The notes beneath the pieces were generated by a model. It did no database searches, had not been told where the DNA came from, and saw nothing but the letters and a program-made list of their open reading frames with translations. From JAYSFC01 sp041913505 (GTDB lineage Bacteria; Pseudomonadota; Gammaproteobacteria; Burkholderiales; Burkholderiaceae_C): DNA of 15,192 nucleotides. The position numbers were made by a program, and so were the translations under genes. Below are positions 1 to 7,187 of the stretch, piece after piece (position 1 is the first letter of the stretch; every line of letters begins with the position of its first letter). The stretch is from positions 1-15,192 of the forward strand of contig JAYSFC010000095.1 of the NCBI GenBank assembly GCA_041913505.1. Reading direction: 5' to 3'.

Positions 1-51
1 GCTACGTTCGGGACGTAGAGGCCGGAGGTTCGAATCCTCTCACCCCGACCA
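1..51 (+). tRNA. tRNA-Pro(CGG), 3' part only
   Basis: The window opens inside a tRNA. The anticodon stem CTACG/CGTAG (2-6 and 14-18) encloses the loop TTCGGGA, which places anticodon CGG at 9-11 with G at position 37, as is usual for proline tRNAs. The T arm (GGAGG, TTCGAAT loop, CCTCT) follows. The acceptor 3' strand CACCCCG, discriminator A and an encoded CCA end at 51. The D arm and acceptor 5' strand lie to the left of the window. The tRNA would read the proline codon CCG, which is frequent in a GC-rich genome. Confidence 0.93.
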
Positions 52-73
52 GGATCTTTCTTGGTTTACCAAG

Positions 74-107
74 AAAAAAAGCCCAGCGCATGCTGGGCTT
101 TTTTTGT
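74..107 (+). terminator. Rho-independent terminator after tRNA-Pro
   Basis: The stem GCCCAGC (81-87) pairs with GCTGGGC (92-98) around the loop GCAT. It is flanked by seven A residues on the left and seven T residues on the right, which extend the stem to 74-105. The T tract on both strands makes it potentially bidirectional. It separates the tRNA transcript from the pil genes, so pilB needs its own promoter. Confidence 0.92.
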
Positions 108-315
108 TTGGGCCTGCCACTCAACCCACCTTCACCCTCTCAACTCCTGCGCGATGGGTCGCTTGGCAACCCTTAAAACCATTCAGCGCGCAAGAAGGTA
201 ACAAACAGTAATTTCACAGGATCCGTCGTAATTCGATCCAATTTACATGCTGTACAGCCTTCGAGCCATCGAGGGTGATAGGATGTTTTTTTCGTCCTCC
301 GTACGTTTCGGTTAC
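108..315 (+). other. Intergenic region upstream of pilB
   Basis: About 210 bases between the tRNA terminator and the chosen pilB start. I see no RNA gene and no promoter I would defend. TTGGCA at 164-169 has no -10 at the right distance, and there is no -24/-12 sigma-54 pair. A perfect 10-base palindrome, GCTGTACAGC, sits at 249-258 and could be an operator. Two in-frame upstream ATG codons (247 and 283) lie here. A purine-rich GAGGG at 271-275 precedes the second, so PilB could begin inside this stretch. Confidence 0.5.
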
Positions 316-2049
316 ATGGCAGCTGTTGATACCGCTCAGAAGGAAGCCTCTGCGATTGCCCTCCCTGGCTTGGGCCGGGCTTTGATCTCTGCGGGCAAGC
401 TGACCCAGAAAATCGCCGAGGAAATTTACAAAAAATCACAAACAAGCCGCACCAGCTTTATCGCGGAATTAACGGGCTCCGGAGCGGTTTCCGCGGCCGA
501 CCTGGCCTACACCGTGGCATCGGTTTTCGGGGCCCCCCTGCTCGACCTGGATGCCATCGACCCCATGCGGCTGTCCAGGGAGCTGCTGGACGCGAAAATC
601 TGCCAGGCCTATCGGGTTGTTGCGCTCAGCAAGCGCAACAACCGCCTGATCGTTGCCACGGCCGATCCCACCGATCAGGAGGCCGCTGAAAAGATCAAGT
701 TCACCACGCAGATGGGCGTGGACTGGATCATCGCGGAATACGACAAGCTCACAAAGCTCGTGGAATCCACGACGAAGACCGTCAGCGAGTCCATGGATAC
801 GCTGACGGGCGCGAGCGAATTCGAGTTCGATGATGTCAGTGTCGAGGAGGCGCCGGAGTCCAACGAGGCTGTCACGGAGGTGGAAGACGCCCCGATCGTC
901 AAATTCCTCCACAAGATGCTGCTCGACGCCTTCAATATGCGTGCGTCGGACCTGCATTTCGAACCCTACGAGCACACATACCGCGTTCGCTTTCGCATCG
1001 ACGGGGAATTGCGGGAGATTGCCTCGCCGCCCATTGCCATCAAAGACAAGCTGGCGTCGCGTATCAAGGTGATTTCGCGCCTGGACATCTCTGAAAAGCG
1101 CGTTCCCCAGGATGGCCGCATGAAGCTCAAGGTCGGCCCCGACCGCGTGATCGATTTCCGGGTGAGCACGCTCCCCACGCTGTTCGGCGAGAAGATCGTG
1201 ATCCGTATCCTGGACCCGAGCAGCGCCAAGCTGGGCATCGACGCGCTAGGCTATGAGCCGGTGGAGAAGGAGCGCCTGCTCCATGCGATCGGCCGCCCCT
1301 ACGGCATGATTCTGGTGACCGGCCCCACGGGCTCCGGCAAGACCGTGTCGCTCTACACCTGCCTGAACCTGCTGAACAAGCCTGGGGTGAACATCGCCAC
1401 GGCGGAGGATCCGTCCGAAATCAACCTGCCGGGCGTCAACCAGGTCAACGTCAACGAAAAGGCGGGCCTGACCTTCGCCACCGCACTGAAGTCGTTCCTG
1501 CGCCAGGACCCGGACATCATCATGGTGGGTGAAATCCGCGACCTCGAAACCGCGGACATCGCCATCAAGGCGGCCCAGACCGGCCACTTGGTGCTCTCGA
1601 CGCTGCACACCAACGATGCCCCCACCACACTCACGCGCATGCGCAACATGGGCATCGCGCCCTTCAACATTGCGTCGAGCGTGATCCTGATCACGGCCCA
1701 GCGCCTGGCCCGGCGCCTGTGCCCGGCCTGCAAGGCCCCCGCGGACATTCCCCATGAAGCCCTGGTCGATGCCGGCTACGACGAAAACGAGATCGACGGC
1801 ACCTGGGTCACCTACCGTCCCGTGGGCTGTTCCGCCTGCAACAACGGCTACAAGGGCCGAGTCGGTATCTACCAGGTGATGCCCATCTCCGAGGAAATCC
1901 AGCGCATCATCCTCCAGGATGGCAGCGCACTGGAAATCGCCGAGCAGGCCCGGCGCGAAGGCGTGCGCTCCTTGCGCGAATCGGGGCTGTATAAAGCCAA
2001 GATAGGGCTGACCTCGCTCGAAGAGGTGCTGGCCGTCACCAACGAATAA
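316..2049 (+). CDS. pilB: Type IV pilus assembly ATPase PilB
   Basis: Cytoplasmic hexameric ATPase of the GspE/PilB secretion family, which powers pilus extension through PilC. With this start it has 577 residues, normal for PilB. An N-terminal MshEN/T2SSE_N-type domain occupies roughly residues 30-170. The ATPase core shows Walker A GPTGSGKT (336-343, Lys342), the segment DPDIIMVGEIRD with Walker B Glu406, and a His box with His424 and His431. Cys469/Cys472 and Cys505/Cys508 form the tetracysteine zinc site of this family. The start is uncertain: ATG 316 gives the N terminus MAAVDTA, which I recall as the family form, but it lacks a visible ribosome site. ATG 283 has GAGGG in front, and ATG 247 gives 600 residues. 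pilC follows after 37 bases. Confidence 0.96.
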   Translation: MAAVDTAQKEASAIALPGLGRALISAGKLTQKIAEEIYKKSQTSRTSFIAELTGSGAVSAADLAYTVASVFGAPLLDLDAIDPMRLSRELLDAKICQAYRVVALSKRNNRLIVATADPTDQEAAEKIKFTTQMGVDWIIAEYDKLTKLVESTTKTVSESMDTLTGASEFEFDDVSVEEAPESNEAVTEVEDAPIVKFLHKMLLDAFNMRASDLHFEPYEHTYRVRFRIDGELREIASPPIAIKDKLASRIKVISRLDISEKRVPQDGRMKLKVGPDRVIDFRVSTLPTLFGEKIVIRILDPSSAKLGIDALGYEPVEKERLLHAIGRPYGMILVTGPTGSGKTVSLYTCLNLLNKPGVNIATAEDPSEINLPGVNQVNVNEKAGLTFATALKSFLRQDPDIIMVGEIRDLETADIAIKAAQTGHLVLSTLHTNDAPTTLTRMRNMGIAPFNIASSVILITAQRLARRLCPACKAPADIPHEALVDAGYDENEIDGTWVTYRPVGCSACNNGYKGRVGIYQVMPISEEIQRIILQDGSALEIAEQARREGVRSLRESGLYKAKIGLTSLEEVLAVTNE

Positions 2050-2086
2050 CGAATAGCAGCAATCACAGGGAATACGAGGGAGCGCC

Positions 2087-3304
2087 ATGGCCACCGCCGC
2101 ATCCAGAGACATCAAGGATTTCGTCTTCGAATGGGAAGGCAAGGACCGCAACGGCAAGATCGTCCGGGGGGAAGTCCGGGCTGCGGGCGAGAACCAGGTG
2201 CAGGCCATGCTACGGCGCCAGGGTGTTCTGCCCACCAAGATCAAGAAGCGGCGCATGCGCGCCGGCAAAAAGATCAAACCCAAGGACATCGCGCTGTTCA
2301 CGCGCCAGATGGCCACCATGATGAAGGCCGGCGTCCCCCTGCTGCAGGCGTTCGACATCGTGGGCCGCGGCAACACCAATGCCAGCGTCACCAAACTGCT
2401 CAACGACATCCGCTCCGACGTCGAGACGGGCACCTCGCTGAACGCGGCGTTCCGCAAGTACCCCATGTACTTCGACAGCCTTTACTGCAACCTCGTGGAG
2501 GCCGGTGAAGCGGCCGGTATTCTCGAAGCGCTGCTTGACCGGCTGGCCACGTACATGGAAAAGACCGAGGCGATCAAATCCAAGATCAAATCGGCCCTGA
2601 TGTACCCCATCTCGGTGATCATCGTGGCCTTCGTGGTGGTCACCGTGATCATGATTTTCGTGATCCCTGCGTTCAAGGAAGTATTCACCTCCTTCGGCGC
2701 GGACCTCCCCGCCCCTACGTTGTTCGTGATGGGCATCAGCGAGATATTCGTGAAATGGTGGTGGTTGATCTTCGGTGTGATCGGCGGCGGTTTCTACTTC
2801 TTCATGCAGGCCTGGCGGCGCAGCGAGAAGATGCAGATCTTCATGGACCGGCTGCTGCTGCGCATCCCCGTCTTTGGTGACCTCATCAACAAATCGTGCG
2901 TGGCGCGCTGGACACGTACGCTGTCCACCATGTTCGCCGCCGGCGTGCCGCTCGTCGAAGCGCTGGACTCCGTGGGGGGCGCGGCAGGCAACTCGGTCTA
3001 TTCCATGGCCACTGACAAGATCCAGCAGGAGGTGTCCACCGGCACCAGCCTGACCGCGGCCATGACCAACGCCAACGTGTTCCCCTCGATGGTGCTGCAA
3101 ATGTGCGCGATCGGCGAGGAATCCGGCTCCATCGACCACATGCTGGGCAAGGCCGCTGATTTCTACGAAGAAGAAGTCGACGACATGGTGGCGGGCCTTT
3201 CCAGCCTCATGGAGCCCATCATCATCGTATTCCTGGGCACCCTCATCGGCGGCATCGTGATCTCGATGTACCTCCCCATCTTCAAGCTCGGCCAGGTCGT
3301 CTGA
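2087..3304 (+). CDS. pilC: Type IV pilus inner-membrane platform protein PilC
   Basis: Polytopic inner-membrane protein of the GspF/PilC family that couples the PilB and PilT motors to pilin assembly. It has 405 residues, the usual length. It has two T2SSF repeats, about residues 67-195 and 270-395. Each begins with a related segment (FTRQMATMMKAGVPLLQAFD and WTRTLSTMFAAGVPLVEALD). Membrane segments are visible near 173-195, 222-240 and 376-397. The ribosome site GAGGGAG (2076-2082) lies four bases before ATG. Its stop TGA shares one base with the pilD ATG (sequence TGATG), which indicates translational coupling. Confidence 0.97.
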   Translation: MATAASRDIKDFVFEWEGKDRNGKIVRGEVRAAGENQVQAMLRRQGVLPTKIKKRRMRAGKKIKPKDIALFTRQMATMMKAGVPLLQAFDIVGRGNTNASVTKLLNDIRSDVETGTSLNAAFRKYPMYFDSLYCNLVEAGEAAGILEALLDRLATYMEKTEAIKSKIKSALMYPISVIIVAFVVVTVIMIFVIPAFKEVFTSFGADLPAPTLFVMGISEIFVKWWWLIFGVIGGGFYFFMQAWRRSEKMQIFMDRLLLRIPVFGDLINKSCVARWTRTLSTMFAAGVPLVEALDSVGGAAGNSVYSMATDKIQQEVSTGTSLTAAMTNANVFPSMVLQMCAIGEESGSIDHMLGKAADFYEEEVDDMVAGLSSLMEPIIIVFLGTLIGGIVISMYLPIFKLGQVV

Positions 3305-4173
3305 TGATCGTGGATCCTATGGTGGACGCCGCTCTGGCCGGCGTCCTGGGCCTGCTCATCGGCAGCTTTCTGAATGTGGTGATTCACCGCCTGCCCAAGA
3401 TGCTCGAGCATCAATGGGCCGCAGAATGCGCGCAGTATGCAGCAGGCCCTCAAGGCGCCCCAGCAGTGCCTCCAGCACCCTCGTATACCTTGTGGAAACC
3501 GCGCTCGGGCTGCCCCGCCTGCGGCCACATGATCCGCTGGTACGAGAACATCCCGGTCCTGAGTTATTTGGCGCTGCGCGGGCGCTGCTCGGCCTGCGGC
3601 ACCCGCATCAGCCTGCGCTACCCGCTGGTGGAACTCGCCACGGCGGCGCTGTTCGGTTTTTGCGCGTGGCGCTGGGGCGTCACGCCGACCGGCGCGGCCT
3701 GGAGCCTGTTCTGTGCCACCATCGTGGCACTGGCCTGTATCGATTGGGACACCACCCTGCTGCCCGATGACCTCACCCTGCCCCTGCTCTGGGCGGGCCT
3801 GCTGGCCTCGGCGCTGCAGTGGACCAGCGTGCCGCTGTTCTCGGCCGTCGTGGGCGCGGCAGCGGGTTATCTGTCGCTCTGGGCCGTGTACTGGGGCTTC
3901 AAGCTCGCCACCGGCAAGGAAGGCATGGGCTATGGCGACTTCAAGCTGTTCGCTGCCCTGGGCGCCTGGTTCGGATGGCAGGCCCTGGTGCCCATCATCC
4001 TGATGGCTTCGGTGATCGGCGCCATCATCGGTATCGCGCTCAAGTTCACCAGCGGGCTGCGCGAGGGCGGCTATGTACCGTTCGGCCCGTTCCTGGCCGG
4101 AGCAGGGCTCACAGCCCTCGTCTTCGGCCCCAATGCCGTGATGCAGGTTCTGCTCGGCGCCCTGGGCCTGTAG
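3304..4173 (+). CDS. pilD: Prepilin leader peptidase / N-methyltransferase PilD
   Basis: Bifunctional inner-membrane aspartic protease (A24 family). It removes the leader of type IV prepilins and pseudopilins and methylates the new N terminus. Length is 289 residues, typical for the bifunctional form. The N-terminal part carries GSFLNVVIHRLP (20-31) and the cytoplasmic zinc site Cys70/Cys73 and Cys95/Cys98. Peptidase motifs are IDWDTTLLPDD (146-156, Asp147/Asp149) and GYGDFK (209-214, Asp212). Several hydrophobic segments follow. The start codon overlaps the pilC stop by one base, and coaE begins 9 bases downstream, so the gene is embedded in one transcription unit. Confidence 0.97.
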   Translation: MIVDPMVDAALAGVLGLLIGSFLNVVIHRLPKMLEHQWAAECAQYAAGPQGAPAVPPAPSYTLWKPRSGCPACGHMIRWYENIPVLSYLALRGRCSACGTRISLRYPLVELATAALFGFCAWRWGVTPTGAAWSLFCATIVALACIDWDTTLLPDDLTLPLLWAGLLASALQWTSVPLFSAVVGAAAGYLSLWAVYWGFKLATGKEGMGYGDFKLFAALGAWFGWQALVPIILMASVIGAIIGIALKFTSGLREGGYVPFGPFLAGAGLTALVFGPNAVMQVLLGALGL

Positions 4174-4182
4174 CCCTGCGCC

Positions 4183-4791
4183 ATGGCCCATTCGGTACGC
4201 CTAGGGTTGACGGGAGGCATCGGCAGCGGCAAGAGCACGCTGGCCAGCATGCTGGCCGAACGGGGTGCGGCCTGGATCGACGCGGACCAGGTCGCCCGCA
4301 GCGTGACGGCCCCGGGCGGCGCTGCCATTGCCGCCATCCGGCAGACCTTCGGCGACGCACTGATTGATGCCACGGGTGCGCTGGACCGCACCCGCATGCG
4401 CGAACTCGTGTTTGGCGATCCGGGTGCGCGCCAGCGGCTCGAAGCCATCGTGCACCCCCTCGTCGGCGAACAGACCGCCTTGCGCGCACGCGAGGCGGCC
4501 GAGCGCGGGGCGCGCCTGACGGTCTTCGACATTCCCTTGCTGGTGGAATCCGGGCGCTGGCCGCGCGAGCTCGATGCCGTCGTGGTGGTCGACTGCCGGG
4601 AGGAAACACAGATCGCGCGCGTGATGGCGCGCAGCGGCCTGGAGCGCGACACAGTACTGGGTATCCTGGCCTCCCAGGCTTCGCGCGCGGCGCGCAGGGC
4701 CGCCGCAGACATCGTGGTCTACAACGACACCCAGCCGCTGCAGGCCCTGCAAGCGCAAGCTGCGCAGATCGCGGCGCGGTTCGGGCTATGA
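4183..4791 (+). CDS. coaE: Dephospho-CoA kinase
   Basis: Catalyses the last step of coenzyme A synthesis, ATP-dependent phosphorylation of the 3'-hydroxyl of dephospho-CoA, in the cytosol. The 202 residues match the family. A P-loop GGIGSGKST lies at residues 11-19, followed by the substrate-binding DADQVAR (33-39), VHPLV near 87-91, and DIPLLVESG in the lid and core region. It lies 9 bases after pilD, an arrangement also seen in pilBCD-coaE clusters of other proteobacteria, so it is probably transcribed with the pilus genes. No strong ribosome site is visible, so translation may depend on coupling to pilD. Confidence 0.96.
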   Translation: MAHSVRLGLTGGIGSGKSTLASMLAERGAAWIDADQVARSVTAPGGAAIAAIRQTFGDALIDATGALDRTRMRELVFGDPGARQRLEAIVHPLVGEQTALRAREAAERGARLTVFDIPLLVESGRWPRELDAVVVVDCREETQIARVMARSGLERDTVLGILASQASRAARRAAADIVVYNDTQPLQALQAQAAQIAARFGL

Positions 4792-4801
4792 TGCATGCGA
4801 C

Positions 4802-4830
4802 AAGGCCCCTGCGCGCAGCAAGGGCCCTTT
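4802..4830 (+). other. Hairpin in the coaE-zapD gap
   Basis: In the 67-base gap, AAGG-C-CCCT (4802-4810) pairs with AGGG-C-CCTT (4821-4829) around a 10-base loop, with one C/C mismatch. Only TTT in all follows, so a full terminator is doubtful. It may be an attenuator or an mRNA-stability hairpin that still lets transcription reach zapD. Confidence 0.4.
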
Positions 4831-4858
4831 CCCTGAGCTCCCCCAGGAACCCGGCCGC

Positions 4859-5614
4859 GTGATCCTCTACGAATACCCTTTCAACGAACGCCTGAGAACC
4901 TATCTGCGCCTGGAGCAGCTGTTTCGCCGGCTGGGCGAGCTGATACCGCGCACCCATCCTCTGGACCACCATTTCGCGCTGGTCACCATGTTCGAGATCA
5001 TGGATGTGGCAGCGCGTGCGGATCTCAAGTCCGACGTGCTCAAGGACATCGAACGCCAGAAACACCAGCTCGACAGCTACCGCGGCAACCCCTCGATCTC
5101 CGAGGCCGCGCTCGATGCGATCATCGGCCAGCTCGACCGCTGCTTCACCACGCTGAACGGCCAGACGGGCAAGGCCGGCCAGGCGTTGGCGGAAAACGAC
5201 TGGCTCATGGGCATCCGCAGCCGTGTCGGCATTCCGGGCGGCACCTGCGGCTTCGATCTGCCCGGCTACTACGCCTGGCAGCACCAGGACGCGGCAAGCC
5301 GCCAGAAGGCGCTCGAAGGCTGGGCCAGCACCCTCGCACCCCTGGCCGAATCCATCTATGTTCTGCTCAAGATGTTGCGTGACTCGGGTGTGCCCCAGCG
5401 CGTGGCAGCCGAGCGCGGTCAGTTTCAGCAAAGCCTGCCGCAGGGCCGCACGTTCCAGCTGCTGCGCCTGCGCATCGACCCGGCGCTGGGCCTGGTGCCC
5501 GAGATCAGCGGCAACCGGCTGATCGTCTCGGTGCGCCTGATGCGCATGGAAAGCGACGGCCGCCTGCACGCCAGCCAGGACGATGCGGCATTCGAGCTGA
5601 CGCTGTGCGCCTGA
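4859..5614 (+). CDS. zapD: Cell division protein ZapD (FtsZ-bundling)
   Basis: Cytoplasmic FtsZ-associated protein (formerly DUF1342/YacF) that cross-links FtsZ protofilaments in the Z-ring. It has 251 residues, close to the 247 of E. coli. Shared features that I can recall are the N-terminal [FY]E[HY]P-NE-[LM]RT-LR pattern (YEYPFNERLRTYLRLE, from residue 4), a central SRVGIPGGTCGFDLP segment matching the E. coli IPGGCCSFDLP block, and a C-terminal LLRLRIDP...EISG...FELTLC block. The start is GTG at 4859; there is no ATG before the conserved region. Its stop is 10 bases from yacG, the same order as coaE-zapD-yacG in E. coli and many other proteobacteria. Confidence 0.95.
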   Translation: MILYEYPFNERLRTYLRLEQLFRRLGELIPRTHPLDHHFALVTMFEIMDVAARADLKSDVLKDIERQKHQLDSYRGNPSISEAALDAIIGQLDRCFTTLNGQTGKAGQALAENDWLMGIRSRVGIPGGTCGFDLPGYYAWQHQDAASRQKALEGWASTLAPLAESIYVLLKMLRDSGVPQRVAAERGQFQQSLPQGRTFQLLRLRIDPALGLVPEISGNRLIVSVRLMRMESDGRLHASQDDAAFELTLCA

Positions 5615-5624
5615 AGGAGGCCGC

Positions 5625-5837
5625 ATGACCGCGCCCGCCCCCGCTCCCCGCACCGTGCCCTGCCCCACCTGCGGCGGCCCCAGCGTGTACAGCCCCGCCA
5701 ACCGCTACCGCCCGTTCTGCAGCGAACGCTGCAAGCAGATCGACCTCGGCGCCTGGGCCGCCGAGGAGTTCCGCGTACCCACCGAGGCGCCGCCGGAAGA
5801 CGCCGAATTCGGCGATCCACGGCGCCAGGACGACTGA
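5625..5837 (+). CDS. yacG: DNA gyrase inhibitor YacG (small zinc protein)
   Basis: A 70-residue zinc-finger protein. In E. coli YacG binds GyrB and blocks DNA binding by gyrase. The four zinc ligands are clear: Cys13 and Cys16 (CPTC) and Cys32 and Cys36 (CSERC), followed by the family signature KQIDLGAWAAEEFRVP (37-52). The tail is acidic and Pro-rich. A strong ribosome site AAGGAGG (5614-5620) overlaps the end of the zapD stop and sits four bases before ATG. It is the last gene of the plus-strand run, facing mutT. Confidence 0.95.
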   Translation: MTAPAPAPRTVPCPTCGGPSVYSPANRYRPFCSERCKQIDLGAWAAEEFRVPTEAPPEDAEFGDPRRQDD

Positions 5838-5850
5838 TTTCGTGCGAAAT
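5837..5850. other. Palindrome at the yacG stop
   Basis: ATTTCG (5837-5842) and CGAAAT (5845-5850) form a perfect inverted repeat around TG, directly at the last base of the yacG stop codon. There is no T tract. It may protect the mRNA 3' end or be chance. It is the first of two hairpins in this convergent junction. Confidence 0.4.
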
Positions 5851-5862
5851 CCGGCCCAGGTC

Positions 5863-5893
5863 GGCATCCAGGGGATGCCTTTAGCTCTTATTT
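5863..5893 (+). terminator. Possible terminator in the yacG/mutT convergent junction
   Basis: A perfect 7-base stem GGCATCC (5863-5869) / GGATGCC (5873-5879) has the loop AGG. On the plus strand it is followed by TTTAGCTCTTATTT, which is T-rich but interrupted. On the minus strand no T tract follows. The position between two convergent genes supports a terminator for the pil-yacG unit, but the tract is imperfect. Confidence 0.45.
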
Positions 5894-5901
5894 CGATAGC
5901 A
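5883..5901 (-). repeat. Partial copy of a short interspersed repeat
   Basis: Read on the minus strand, GCTATCGAAATAAGAGC (5900-5884) matches GCTATTAAAACAAGAGC at 7223-7239 at 14 of 17 positions. I recall this motif as recurrent in gaps of Comamonadaceae genomes, but that is memory and not a search. Only this arm is present here. It contains the mutT stop codon TAA (5888-5890) and encodes the last residues of that protein. Confidence 0.6.
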
Positions 5902-6322
5902 TCGCAGGATCAAACACCTGCCCGCGCTCCTCGGCCAGCCACTGCAGCACCGGAAACGCCCCCGGCAACACGGGCCGCACATCGAGCGGCAGTTGCTGCC
6001 AGGCCATCTGCTGGCCTTCGCGCATTTCGAATTCGCCCTGCCATTCATGCACCTTGCACCAGTGCAGGCGCACGAGCGCGTGAGGGTAATCGTGCTCGGT
6101 CACCTTCCAGACTTCGGCAGGCCCGATGGTCACGCCCAGCTCTTCGATGAGCTCGCGGCGCAGCGCCTGCTCCACCGTCTCGCCGGCCTCGATCTTGCCG
6201 CCCGGGAACTCCCAGTAGCCCTCGTAGGCCTTGCCTGGCGGGCGGGTGGACAGCAGCAGCGCCCCGTCGGCGCGCACCAGCACGCCCACGGCCACCTCGG
6301 TGTGCTTGCGCGGCTCAGCCAT
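5888..6322 (-). CDS. mutT: MutT-type Nudix hydrolase (8-oxo-dGTP diphosphatase)
   Basis: Cytosolic Nudix pyrophosphatase, probably clearing oxidised nucleotides such as 8-oxo-dGTP to prevent A:T to C:G mutations. It has 144 residues from ATG 6322. The Nudix box is complete: Gly42, Glu48, Arg56-Glu57, Glu60-Glu61 and Gly63. The preceding segment AYEGYWEFPGGK (32-43) is typical of MutT proteins. ATG 6322 overlaps the upstream ATPase gene by 8 bases (ATGGCTGA), the usual coupled arrangement; an alternative start at 6349 would overlap it further. The C terminus and stop lie in a repeat copy. The secA-to-mutT neighbourhood recalls secA-mutT of E. coli, here with argJ and an ATPase in between. Confidence 0.92.
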   Translation of the reverse strand: MAEPRKHTEVAVGVLVRADGALLLSTRPPGKAYEGYWEFPGGKIEAGETVEQALRRELIEELGVTIGPAEVWKVTEHDYPHALVRLHWCKVHEWQGEFEMREGQQMAWQQLPLDVRPVLPGAFPVLQWLAEERGQVFDPAMLSK

Positions 6323-7187
6323 GCTGGCGCCCCGCGTAGTCACGCGCAAACTGGTAGGCCACGCGACCGCTGCGCGAGCCGCGCTCGAGCGCCCACACCA
6401 GGGCCTCGGGCCGTGCCGCGGCGATGGCGGCCTCGGCCACGCCCAGGGCCGACAGCCATTGCGCCACGATGGCCAGGTACTCTTCCTGGCTGAACGGGTA
6501 GAAGCTCACCCAGAGGCCAAAACGCTCGGACAGCGAGATTTTTTCCTCCACCACCTCGCCCGGATGGATCTCGCCATCGGTCGACGTGGTGTAGCTCAGG
6601 TTGTCCTTCATCTGCTCGGGCAGCAGGTGGCGGCGGTTGCTGGTCGCGTAGACCAGCACGTTGGGCGTGGCGGCGGCCACCGAACCGTCGAGGATGGACT
6701 TGAGCGCCTTGTAGCCCGCCTCGCCCTCCTCGAAGCTCAGATCGTCGCAGTAGACGATGAACTTCTCGGGCCGGCCCGAGACCACGTCCACGATGTCGGG
6801 CAGATCGGTCAAATCGGCCTTGTCCACCTCGATCAAGCGCAGGCCCTGCGGCGCATAGGCATGCAGGCAGGCCTTGATGAGCGAGGACTTGCCCGTGCCA
6901 CGCGCACCCGTCAGCAGCATGTTGTTGGCCGTGCGGCCCTGCACGAACTGCTCGGTGTTGCGCTGCACCTTGTCCTTTTGCGCGTCGATTTCCTTGAGGT
7001 CCTCCAGGCGCATCACGGCCACCTGGCGCACGGGCTCCAGCGCGCCATGGCCACTGCTGCGCTTGCGGTAGCGCCAGGCGATGGAAGCCGACCAGTCGGG
7101 CGCCGACAGCGGCTGCGGCAGGACCGACTCGATGCGCGCGATCAGCTGTTCCGCGCGCCCGATCAGATGTTCGAATTTTTCGTTCAT
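6315..7187 (-). CDS. AAA+-like P-loop ATPase, DUF815 family, function unknown
   Basis: A 290-residue ATP-binding protein that I place in the DUF815 family of AAA+-related ATPases. No biochemical role is known to me. Walker A GARGTGKS is at residues 94-101 (Lys100), Walker B FIVYCDD at 143-149, and a sensor-1-like segment YATSNRRHL at 180-188. An Arg-rich GSRSGRVAYQFARD near the C terminus could be a sensor-2 element. There is no signal peptide or membrane segment, and the N-terminal 80 residues look helical. The ribosome site is weak (TAGG) and lies inside the upstream repeat. mutT overlaps its 3' end by 8 bases, and argJ and secA are upstream on the same strand. Association with nucleotide-pool repair is only a guess from position. 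Confidence 0.85.
   Translation of the reverse strand: MNEKFEHLIGRAEQLIARIESVLPQPLSAPDWSASIAWRYRKRSSGHGALEPVRQVAVMRLEDLKEIDAQKDKVQRNTEQFVQGRTANNMLLTGARGTGKSSLIKACLHAYAPQGLRLIEVDKADLTDLPDIVDVVSGRPEKFIVYCDDLSFEEGEAGYKALKSILDGSVAAATPNVLVYATSNRRHLLPEQMKDNLSYTTSTDGEIHPGEVVEEKISLSERFGLWVSFYPFSQEEYLAIVAQWLSALGVAEAAIAAARPEALVWALERGSRSGRVAYQFARDYAGRQHG

Noticed and set aside
161..192. Possible sigma-54 or sigma-70 promoter (TTGGCA) upstream of pilB
   Set aside because: There is no GC at the -12 distance for sigma-54, and no -10-like hexamer 16-18 bases downstream for sigma-70.
4109..5701. 530-codon open frame on the minus strand across coaE, zapD and yacG
   Set aside because: It crosses several well-supported genes and has low-complexity Arg/Ala/Gly/Pro content, so it is a shadow of their codon usage.
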